Assembly: GCA_037039685.1 (NCBI GenBank)
Contig: JAWNGF010000015.1
Span: 387,001-451,000 of the forward strand
Reading direction: 5' to 3'
Origin: Ceratobasidium sp. AG-K
Taxonomy: Eukaryota; Basidiomycota; Agaricomycetes; Cantharellales; Ceratobasidiaceae
DNA length: 64,000 nucleotides
Shown: piece after piece, positions 47,638 to 56,511 of the stretch
Position numbering within the stretch: the stretch's first letter is position 1
Layout of the letters: every line of letters begins with the position of its first letter
Translations under genes and position numbers: made by a program
Notes under the pieces: generated by a model
Told to the model about the DNA's origin: nothing
Database searches by the model: none
The model's input: only the letters and a program-made list of their open reading frames with translations

Positions 47638-48402
47638 TTATTGCACCGCGCAGTCCTTCCCTTTCCTCAGCATAAACTCCTCAAGCCCTTCATCCTCCTC
47701 CAAGGTCAGGTCGATGGGATTGAACGCGGTGTTTCCCGGTTTGTCCGAGAACTTCTCCCATTCTTCCCATGTTTCCTCCCTAGTCCAGTCGGCCTTGGAC
47801 CAGTCCAAAACCCTTTCCTGAGCCTCCACGAACTCCTTGTCCCACTGTCGCACATTGGGCTCTGCCTCCTTCCATGCCGACACGTCAGTCTCCTCCTTCT
47901 TCCACCAGTAGGGTTCCCAGTCGATCTTCTCCTTTTGGTATCGGCCCCTCTCCATCCTCCAGTCGCTCAGGTCCCTTTCGTAGTTGGCGTCCCAGGCATC
48001 GTTCCATCTAGGTTGGAGCGTTGGCTGCCTTCCGTCGTAGCCTGGTACCCACTCGCTCGAGTACGCTCCTTCTTGTCCCCATTCAACCACCCCCAGCATG
48101 TGGGTGGAGAGGAGAACGACCTCCGAGACCTGGAATGCGGCACACCCCCGGCAGACAAATATGTCCTTCCGTAGGAGCTGCATGCATGTTGGCCATTTTT
48201 TTCCGACCCACTGGAATTCCCCCAGGTCTGAGTGGAGGATGTCGTCCGAGGCCCTGAAGTGCATTCTGCCCGAGCCTTGTTGTGACCTCTTGAAGACGTA
48301 GAGGGCGGCTCCGGAGTCAAGGATCCTTGCCGTGGCAAAGGCAGGTCCTTCGAGGACGCGGGTAAGGTTGTTGGCAATGGTGGAGCGGGTGACAGCAGGC
48401 AT
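47638..48402 (-). CDS. ORF3 of A3, intact 254-residue protein of unknown function
   Basis: It starts at MPAVTR (48402), is 254 codons, and ends 41 bp from the LTR. C-R-G-C is at residues 84-87. Trp clusters follow (WGQEG, WVPGY, RWNDAWD, WEPYWW, DWSKADW, EEWEKF). PIDLT followed by LEEDEG is at residues 229-239 near the C-terminus. It resembles the A2 copy closely over its full length with no gap. It overlaps the Pol tail in another frame. No known domain is recognised. The protein is probably cytoplasmic or nuclear, since no targeting or membrane segment is seen. Confidence 0.8.
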   Translation of the reverse strand: MPAVTRSTIANNLTRVLEGPAFATARILDSGAALYVFKRSQQGSGRMHFRASDDILHSDLGEFQWVGKKWPTCMQLLRKDIFVCRGCAAFQVSEVVLLSTHMLGVVEWGQEGAYSSEWVPGYDGRQPTLQPRWNDAWDANYERDLSDWRMERGRYQKEKIDWEPYWWKKEETDVSAWKEAEPNVRQWDKEFVEAQERVLDWSKADWTREETWEEWEKFSDKPGNTAFNPIDLTLEEDEGLEEFMLRKGKDCAVQ

Positions 48403-48542
48403 TGCAGAGGGCAAAAAAGATTCAGAGCGTAGAGTTGGGGGTGTTTCTTGGAATAGTAGCAAGTTTTGCAAGTGACACTACCCGTTTCACCCCTTCTGCC
48501 TTTTATCTTCCCTGGAGCGTAGTTAGATGGCGTGGGAGCTTC

Positions 48543-49713
48543 TGTTATATATCTGAGAGTTGCAGCTACTTGTATGTACAAGTGATATAACTACAGAATA
48601 CACACAGTGGAACAATATAAAGTAATGTCTCAGTAGTCTGAGATGCTCTCAGTAAGTAAGCAATCTAGTTGCACACTTAATGGAATTGATACTAAGCTTT
48701 CCTACTGTAGAGTGTATGTACACTAGTAATAGAAAGAGCAGGAGTACTGAGCTCAGGTTCCCTTAGCTATTAAATGTCACTGTTTCACACTCCTAGTTGC
48801 AATGAACTAAGTATGTACTAATCTTAGGCTATTCCCTAAATGCCTTCCTTGTTCTTACTTGTAAAAGCACTATAAGACGTCTGCAACCTTTCCTCTATAA
48901 TAGGTACTCAGGAGATCCTTTTCTTTAGGCTAACAAATACTGTTTGAGGCACACAACAATAATGGGGGAAATCACACAGCCAAGCCAAAGCACAACAGAT
49001 GTAGAGTGAGGTGAGGATGGAGGGCTCTTAGAGGGCATGTATTTATACCCTAGAGGCCTCAGAACACTAGTCATCTGGTTGTGGCTATCATTGGGGGCAT
49101 CTACCAATGATAGGAGGGGTGGATGAACACTGATGCCTTGATGACTAGCATTCATGGAGTCAGAGTGCTTTGGTTGGCTGGAACATATATTATGAGTCAT
49201 CTAACTAATTGCTCCAGTCAAGTAACTATACTAAATCACTATCTACAAGCTATGCAGCTCTCAAGATCTGGTGGCTGCTGAAATGAGTCATTTCAGCACC
49301 TTGACAAGCCACGAGACATATCGCGGGAAATAGCCGGTCAATTCACATGAAACAAGTGCGATCGGCTGAATTGGAAGCTTGCGAGTCAGTCGCAAGTTCA
49401 AGCTAAGCGAACGGATCAGTATTGGTGGAGATACAAGTATAACAATGTATCTCTCCCTAAGCGCCAAAGACAATAAACTTAGACATTTCATATCTTTATG
49501 AAATCCCCGCATATAGAGACGCAAAAGACAGTGGATTGAAGCTACTAGAGAGTACTACATTTCGACATAAAGAAGTAGCACAAAAGTAGCGTTCAAGAGG
49601 GAGTAAAGACAGTTACAAAACTGCATACATGCAAACAAGCAGAAAAGTCGCCACAAGCATAGGTTTGGATTTCAGTATGTTATTCCTATGACAGAATGTC
49701 AGTATCCATAACA
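48543..49713 (-). repeat. Solo family-H LTR (1171 bp)
   Basis: It runs TGTTATATATC to GTATCCATAACA, flanked by GCTTC at 48538-48542 and 49714-49718. It is inserted in the Pol tail of A3 between chromodomain and ORF3. Orientation follows the copy at 31147-32416. Confidence 0.92.
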
Positions 49714-52700
49714 GCTTCGGGGTGTCGGCGTAGAAGGTCCTTGATGATCTTTGAAAGGTGACCAAAATCTTCCGCCCTTTGTTCTGTGTCTTCTTCACTT
49801 CCATAACCCTTCCATCGGACCCTGTAAAAAAGACCATCCTTTGTCTCTTTCCAGTCCAAAATCTTCTCTACTTCATATTCTTCTTCTCCTTCTTCTGTTA
49901 TGATCGGCGGTGGTCGGGGTTGGTTTTGGCTGAATTCTGTGTCTTCCTTGTAAGGGCTGAGCAAATCAATGTGAAAAACAGGGTGCACCCTCATTGTTGC
50001 CGGTACATCGAGCTCATAAGCGTGTGACCCTATTTTTTGTTTTACAACAAATGGCCCGTGCTTTTTGTTATCCAGTTTCTTTGATGGCCTTTTTGTTTGA
50101 ATGTTCTTTCCCAGCAGCCATACTAGATCTCCTTCTTGGTACTCGTTTCTTGGCTCTTCTTCTGGGAGCTTTTGGGTTTCCATTGACGCGATTGCTTCGT
50201 CATGGATTTTACGCCATTTTTCTGTGATGTTGTTTGCTTCTGGAACCGCGGATTCTTCTGCTGAGATGTTCCACAGTGGTTCCCTCCCGTAGACAATTTC
50301 AAAAGGGGAACTACCTGTTACGCGGTGTTTCTGTAGATTATAGCTGAATTCTGCAATCGGTAATAAGTCCGCCCAATCATCCTGTTGGTAGTTGACGAAC
50401 GATCGTAGCCAGCCTTCCATCCATTGATTGATTCTCTCCGTTATTCCATCTGTTTGGGGGTGGTAGGCAGTACTGAAACCTGGTCTAGTTCCAATTTTCT
50501 CATAAACAGCTTTCATAAGTTTGGAATTGAAAGTAGTCCCTCGGTCTGAGATCGTGCTCTTTGGAAAACCGTGCAGTTTCCAAACATTTGTGACGAAAAG
50601 ATTTGCAAGGTCGCTTGCTGTGTGAGATTCTTTGCAGGGTATGAAGTGTGCCATTCTTGAGAATCGGTCCACCACTACTAAGATGCTATCCGATCCTCTG
50701 GATTTTGGTAATTTCACTACGAAGTCAAACACTATGTCTTCCCACGGTCCTTTTGGAATTTCTAGAGGCTTGACCGGAACTATCGACTTTGATCCCTTTG
50801 TCCGTTGGCAAGTTTCACAGGATTCCACGTATCTGTTTACGCTTTGCTTCATTCCCGGCCAGAAGTATCTTCTCGATATTAGTTCCAGCGTTCTAGCTTG
50901 TCCTTGATGTCCCGCAATTTTTGAGTCGTGGTGAACTCGCATGATGGCCAGCCTGGCTTCTTTATCTTCAGGCACGTAAATCCTTCCCTTGAACCATAAA
51001 AGTCCCTCTTTGAAATCGTAATCCTTAGCACTGTGTTGTAGGGTTTTTGGTAACGTTTCCCTTGATCTGCAGATTTGTTTGATTTGTGACAACCCTTCGT
51101 CTGTTTCCTGTGCCTCCTTGATAGTTTCTATGATGTCCGTGTCTACTTGTCCCACAAACCCCTTGAACCTTTTGACAGATATCATAACTTGTTCAGGTGT
51201 GGGGGTATCTTCATGGTCTGATCGCCTAGACAATAGGTCCGGTTTAGATGACAGGATTCCAGGGCGGTATATGATGTCAAAGTTATAGGAAGCAAGCAAT
51301 TGGTGCCATCTTGCGTGTCGACGGTTGAAAGTTCTTGCTTCCTTCCAGAACTGTAGATTCCTATGATCGGTGTAGATGGTGATAGGGTCTTTTGTTCCTT
51401 CGAGGTATAGCCTCCAATGTGTTAGAGATTCTATAATTGCCATAAGTTCCTTATCGTGGACGTCGTAGTTGAGCTGAGCCTCATTGAAAGATTTTGAAAG
51501 AAAAGCAATAGGGTGTAGGTAGCCATCATCTTGCCTTTGCGACAGGATTGCTCCCATTGCTACTCCACTTGCGTCTGTTTCCAAGAAGAAAGGTTTGTCA
51601 GGGTTCGGATGGCGTAGAGTGGGTTCCTTGCTGATTTCCGCTTTTAGGGCTTCAAATGCTTCCTGCTGATTGTTTCCCCATTCCCATTTGTTCTCCTTTC
51701 TTGTTAAGGTTGTCAGGGGTTTTGCTAATCGGCTGAAATTCGGTACGAATCTTCGGTAGAAATTTGTGAATCCTAGGAATGCTTGGACCTGCTTGACTGT
51801 TTTTGGTTCCTTCCACTCCTTTATTGCCTTGACCTTTTCTTCCTCCATTGAGATGCCCGAATCGCTGATTCCAAGTCCAGTATACGTTAATTTGGTGACA
51901 AAGAATTCGCATTTTGGAAGCTTTGCAAAAAGATTTTCCTCCAGTAGGATCTTAAGTACTCTTCTGACATCCACGGTATGTTGGCTTCTGTCCTTGGAGA
52001 AGACTAGGATGTTGTCAATGTATACAATGACACATACATCGATAAGATCATGGAAAATGTGATTCATATATCTTTGGAAAATGGCTGGCGCGTTTCTTAG
52101 TCCAAAAGGCATGACGACGTATTCGAAGAGTCCTTCTTTTGTTCTGAAAGCTGTCTTCCATTTGTCGCCTTCCCTAATTCTGATATTGTTGAAACCCATG
52201 TGTAGATCAATCTTGGAGAAAATTTTTGCGTCCTTGATTTTATCCAGGAGGTCTTCCATTAGGGGCATTGGGAATCTGTCGTCCTTTGTAATGGCGTTTA
52301 CTCCTCTGAGGTCTTGAACAAGTCGTAGCTGGCAAACTGCTCCTGGATTTTTTGGATCGATCGGTTTTTTAACAAAGAAACAAGGTGATGCAATGGGTGA
52401 TTTGCTTGGTCGGATCTTTCCCGCTGCGATTTCTTCATCCAGGTATTCTCTTAGTGCAATTGATTCTGCTGGAGAGAGTGGGATTGGTCTGGCTGGTTTT
52501 GGAAGTTCAGCTCCTTCTTTGAAATCGATGGCGCAGTCATATGGTCGATGATCTGGGATTCTTTTGAATTTCTCTTCACTGAAGACATCGGCAAATTCCT
52601 TGAATTCTTTGGGTAGGTCGTCTATTGAGGCCGTTCTTGCTTGGATGGGTTCTGGCCGCCATGATATGTGCTTCATTTTCCAATCGATGACCGGGTTTGC

Positions 52701-53057
52701 TTCTTCGAACCATTCCAGTCCTAGGATAAGTTTAGTTTCCCCAGTAGGCATAGCAAAGAAGATTTGTTTGCAGGTTCTTCCCTCCACGTCTAGTTCCAGC
52801 TTAGCTTTGAAACGTATTTGGTGAGAGAGTTCCTTCCCCTGGATACCGATTACTTTTCTCGGAGTGGACAGTTCCATGAGTGGGATATTGTTGGATCGAC
52901 CCCAAGAGATGTCCAAGAAGTTCCTTGATGCTCCAGAATTGATGAGGGTTGGGATAAGTTCTGTGATTCCGGCAACGTTTGCATAAACAATGGTTGACTC
53001 ATTTGTTGCTCTAAAGTACATTGTTTCTGTTGCCGGTTTTTTGGTCTCTCCACACAC
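49714..53057 (-). CDS. pol: Pol of A3, uninterrupted to past the chromodomain
   Basis: It is in the -1 phase to gag. The frame runs about 1115 codons before the solo H LTR (a few LTR-derived codons end it at 49686). The Pol tail resumes at 48537 beyond the LTR. Protease LINSGAS near residue 40 (AAT at 52940-52938) lacks the catalytic Asp. RT YIDN (AAC at 52013-52011) lacks the second Asp. RNase H (ETDASG, YTDHRN), the integrase HHCC, the core (VVDRFSRM, SDRG, DGITERIN) and the chromodomain (EYEVEKILDW, VRWKGYG) are intact. Length is usual for chromovirus Pol. Long and open, it is nonetheless predicted to lack protease and RT activity. Confidence 0.93.
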
Positions 53058-53059
53058 AG

Positions 53060-55060
53060 TTAGAGGGAGACCCCTTCTTTTCCCGAGTCTTCCATAATTG
53101 TTGCTTCCCTTCCTTTAACGCTGGGTTCCGTCGTTATCCATTCCTTGGACGGGCATTTGAATGAACGGTGTCCTTCCTGTCCGCACGTCAAGCAGCGGTT
53201 GCTTGCTATCCTTGCTTTGTATACTTCGTCGGGTAGCCGCTTTGTAGAGGATTGTCCACTAGCGGTTGGTTGGGCTGCTTTCTTCCCTGTAGAGGTCTTG
53301 ATTTGTTGCAATTTCTGGTCAATAGAGATTGCGATTGAGATCCACCTGTCAAGGGAAAGTTCTCGTTCTGTCCCATCTTCATTGATCAGGGTTAGTTTGA
53401 AACGAGCTAGTTTGGTTTTGACTTCAGACTTCAATCCTTCCTTGAATTGGTTGATCAGAGCTTCCTGTCCCCAGTTTACGTCTACCAGAAGGTATCGGAA
53501 TTCCGAAGCGTAGTTTGCCACCGAGTTGGTCTGTTTGCATTTTCGGATGTCCGATTCGGCTTTAGCTTTTTTGTTGGGGTCGCTGAACTGTTCCATGAAG
53601 TGTGCTTTGAAACTTTCCCATGAGGCAAGATTTTGGTTGTTTCCTCCTTGGTTAAGCGATCGTAAGAGTACTTGTGCCCAGTGAGTGGCGGCTTTGTTCT
53701 CGGATTTGAAGTTTGCTAGAGCTTCGCAGATCCTTTCTTCGCTGGAAGTGTATTGATCGCCTAGACGTACAAAGTAGCTCTCCATTTGTGTGATGAACAT
53801 TTCGGCACCTTCTCCTTTCTTTCCGTCAAAGGCTTCTGGGCAAGTCACCTTGGGACGGCGTGAACTGCTACCAATGTTTGGGTTCTCGGTCAGTCGTTGG
53901 ATTCTTAATTCTAATTCGTCAATCCTGGTAGATTCCGCGTCTGGATGTGGTGGAGAATTTGATTGCCTGGACGGGATCCCGTGCAGGGAAGTTTCGTCCA
54001 TTTCTTCTCGCATATTGTTGATAGCTTCTTGAACTTCCGTGATTTTGGTAGTGAAGGAGGTTCCTTCCTGTTGTAAGGTTTCTAGTCCTTGAGTTACTGC
54101 CTCGTTCCACTCGAGTTGTCCTTGTCTGGGAGTGTTGAGTTCTTCGCGTACATTGTTCACTAGTCCTTGAGTGTTGGCAACCTCATTTCGAAGGCGGGTT
54201 ACGACTTGTCCGACTAGAAAGGAATTGTGTTCGCCATTTCTTGCCGAGTTCAGAATGTCTGTTAAGGTGCCTTGTAGGGTGTTGATGGAGTCGTTAAAGA
54301 TTTGCTGGTTGTTTGCTAGGACCTGTGTGGCTTGTTCTAGGCCGCTAAGCCTTCGATCTATAGTGACTCTCATTCCGTCTATAACCCTAAGGGTGGCATT
54401 GTGTCTTCCTTCTAGGAGGTTGTCCAGGTCGTCTAAATTACTGATTACAGTCCTGCTGCTAGAGCTGGAACTTGAGCTTGAGCTTCCTGGATCACCGGCG
54501 TTTTGTGGTACCGAGGCCGATTGCCCGGAGTAACCCTGTGGGACATAAGGTGGCGCTGGAATCGCTGGTGTGATTGGCTGGGAAGCCATTGGGATAGGTC
54601 CTGCGTTGGTGATGGTTCCTCCAATTTGAGGGACTGTAGGGGCATTGGGAATGTGTGGTGTAGGAGGAGGTCTAATGGGAACAAGCGACACGCCCCCATG
54701 AGCTTCAGGCTGGGGAGAAAAAAACTGCCTCCTAGTCCCTAGTGGCCACAAGGGACGTGATGGCCCTGGACTTCCAGTTGAAATACAAATCACAGCTGGA
54801 GTGGGGTCATTTGTGAGATCTCCTGGTTCTCTATTTGTGATGGTGGGTTCTTCTTCTTCTACAATTGTCATGTCAGAGGTGCCAAAAGCTCCCGGCATTG
54901 AAGATCGGCTCTGGGAGCGTGATCGGGCAGGACCTCCCGCTTGAGTTTGTGCGATGTCTTGTTCGTTTAATGATCCTGTGGGCCTTGCTGCCCGACTGGG
55001 TCCTCTTCTTGTTGATATAGTGGATGAGGGACGTGACCCTCCATCTTCTTGAATAGACAT
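53060..55060 (-). CDS. gag: Gag of A3, 666 residues
   Basis: The ATG at 55060 opens MSIQED. The order is a low-complexity Ser/Pro N-region, a poly-Ser stretch (about residues 190-200), a coiled-coil region rich in Asn/Gln (about 210-330), the retrotransposon gag domain (about 395-530), and one CCHC knuckle (CLTCGQEGHRSFKC) near 625. It ends GVSL-stop. A GGGAAAA heptamer in the shift-competent phase (53084-53078) lies 16 nt before the stop. It forms the particle shell and binds element RNA. Confidence 0.94.
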   Translation of the reverse strand: MSIQEDGGSRPSSTISTRRGPSRAARPTGSLNEQDIAQTQAGGPARSRSQSRSSMPGAFGTSDMTIVEEEEPTITNREPGDLTNDPTPAVICISTGSPGPSRPLWPLGTRRQFFSPQPEAHGGVSLVPIRPPPTPHIPNAPTVPQIGGTITNAGPIPMASQPITPAIPAPPYVPQGYSGQSASVPQNAGDPGSSSSSSSSSSRTVISNLDDLDNLLEGRHNATLRVIDGMRVTIDRRLSGLEQATQVLANNQQIFNDSINTLQGTLTDILNSARNGEHNSFLVGQVVTRLRNEVANTQGLVNNVREELNTPRQGQLEWNEAVTQGLETLQQEGTSFTTKITEVQEAINNMREEMDETSLHGIPSRQSNSPPHPDAESTRIDELELRIQRLTENPNIGSSSRRPKVTCPEAFDGKKGEGAEMFITQMESYFVRLGDQYTSSEERICEALANFKSENKAATHWAQVLLRSLNQGGNNQNLASWESFKAHFMEQFSDPNKKAKAESDIRKCKQTNSVANYASEFRYLLVDVNWGQEALINQFKEGLKSEVKTKLARFKLTLINEDGTERELSLDRWISIAISIDQKLQQIKTSTGKKAAQPTASGQSSTKRLPDEVYKARIASNRCLTCGQEGHRSFKCPSKEWITTEPSVKGREATIMEDSGKEGVSL
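53078..53084 (-). promoter_or_regulatory. Candidate -1 frameshift heptamer GGGAAAA (A3)
   Basis: In gag phase it reads G GGA AAA, the X-XXY-YYZ form needed for simultaneous -1 slippage into pol. The same heptamer occurs in A1 (18224-18218), A2 (25817-25823) and A4 (58485-58491). Confidence 0.55.
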
Positions 55061-55089
55061 GCTTGTATGTTGTTAAGCTTGTTTTGTAA

Positions 55090-55544
55090 TGTCGTAAGCT
55101 TCTTCTTGGTGACTATGAGACAAGCCGCGATGGAGAGTGGATGGCACTAAGACCTTAGTGACCTCTTGAACCGCAACGCACTTAAGCGTCTGTAGGCTCT
55201 TGAGGGTAGGGGTGGTTCAAAGTGTCACTCAAAGGGGATGTTTTGATGAGACAAAACAAGCTGGGGTTACCAGGCTTGTTGGTCCTCTATATATATTCAA
55301 GAAGTGGCCGAGTCATACAAGGCGCAGCCACATGAGTCATACAGTCTACCAGTCAGGAGTGTCCATGTGAGTCATGCTGTATGAACAGACATGACTCGTA
55401 CAAAGCACAGCCGTGTTACACAATGTACCAGAATAACCACAAGAAGGTGGCAACGCAGCAAACGGAAACGGAACACAACACAAAAGAAGGAAACAGGCGG
55501 GCGAGACAACAGTCGAGTCCGATGGAGTGAGCTGGCTCACGACA
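55090..55544 (-). repeat. 5' LTR of A3
   Basis: It is 455 bp. The primer site ACAAAACAAGCTT lies on the minus strand just left of it (about 55075-55087), complementary to the LTR's AGCTTGTTTTGT. Confidence 0.95.
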
Positions 55545-55549
55545 CCAAG

Positions 55550-55815
55550 TCATACAAAGCGTAGCCACATGAGTCACAACAGTCTACCAATCAGGAGTGT
55601 CCGTATGAGTCATGCTGTATGAACAGACATGACTCGTACAAAGCACAGCCGCGTTACACAGTGTAACACATAACCACAAGAAGGTGGCAACGCAGCAGTA
55701 AAACAAGGGGAAAGACAAACAAAGAACAAACACAAACACAAACACAAACACAAACACAAACACAAGAGAGGATGAGACGCCGACGAGTCCGATGGCGAGA
55801 GTATGGCTCACGACA
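55550..55815 (-). repeat. 3' LTR of A4, right part
   Basis: It resumes the LTR broken at 47141, after the CCAAG duplication. It contains a (CAAACA)n tract and ends GCTCACGACA. The A4 polypurine tract (GGGGGGAGTAA on the minus strand) follows at 55816. Confidence 0.95.
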
Positions 55816-55860
55816 TTACTCCCCCCTTAAGGTCCTTGAGGGGAACCCGAAAGGGCCGAT

Positions 55861-55977
55861 CTACTGCACCCAGCAGTCCTTGTTGACCTTTTTGACCAGA
55901 GAGTCGAGCTCGTCCTCCTTTTCCTCTGTGAGGTCGATGGGGTTGAACACAGTGTTACCTGGTTCATTGCAGTGTTC
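55861..55977 (-). pseudogene. C-terminal piece of ORF3 of A4
   Basis: It encodes PGNTVFNPIDLTEEKEDE and onward to a TAG at 55863-55861. It joins in phase to the ORF3 end at 62642 through the shared 5-mer TGTTC/GAACA. It carries the conserved IDLT-plus-acidic motif. Confidence 0.85.
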
Positions 55978-56483
55978 TGTCGTGAGCCATGCACTCGCCA
56001 TCGGACTCGTCGGCGTCTCATCCTCTCTTGTGTTTGTGTTTGTGTTTGTGTTTGTGTTTGTGTTTGTGTTTGTGTTTGTGTTTGTTCTTTGTTTGTCTTT
56101 CCCCTTGTTTTACTGCCGCGTTGCCACCTTCTTGTGGTTATGTGTTACACTGTGTAACGCAGCTGTGCTTTGTACGAGTCATGTCTGTTCATACAGCATG
56201 ACTCATACGGACACTCCTGATTGGTAGACTGTTGTGACTCATGTGGCTATGCTTTGTATGACTTGGCCACTTTGTGTATATATATAGAGGACCAACAAGC
56301 CTGGTAACCCCAGCTTGTTTTGTCTTGTCAAACATTCCCTTTGAGTGACACTTTGAACCACCCCTACCCTCAAGAGCCTACAGACACTTAAGTGTGTTGC
56401 GGTTCAAGAGGTCACTTAGGTCTTAGTGCCGTCCACTCCCCATCACGGCTTGTCTCATAGCCATTAAGAAGAAGCTTACAACA
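55978..56483 (+). repeat. LTR flanking inverted interior of A4 (acts as 5' LTR)
   Basis: It is 506 bp with about nine TGTTTG units (56030-56085). TATA is at 56276-56286. AGCTTGTTTTGT at 56312-56323 is complementary to the primer site at 56486-56497. It is probably a chimera of the original 5' LTR and a solo LTR. Confidence 0.92.
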
Positions 56484-56511
56484 TTACAAAACAAGCTTAA
56501 CAACATACGAC

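Larger units (their letters stand above)
47142..55544 (-). mobile_element. Family-A chromovirus A3, youngest copy
   Basis: It is 8403 bp including a 1171-bp solo H LTR, with CCAAG at 47137-47141 and 55545-55549. The two 455-bp LTRs differ at only a handful of sites. Gag (667 codons), pol and ORF3 are all free of stops, but the protease and RT active sites each carry Asp-to-Asn. Confidence 0.97.

Noticed and set aside
55735..55765. Regular short repeat that could be mistaken for an array of spacers
   Set aside because: It is a (CAAACA)n microsatellite within an LTR, with no spacers, and the genome is eukaryotic.
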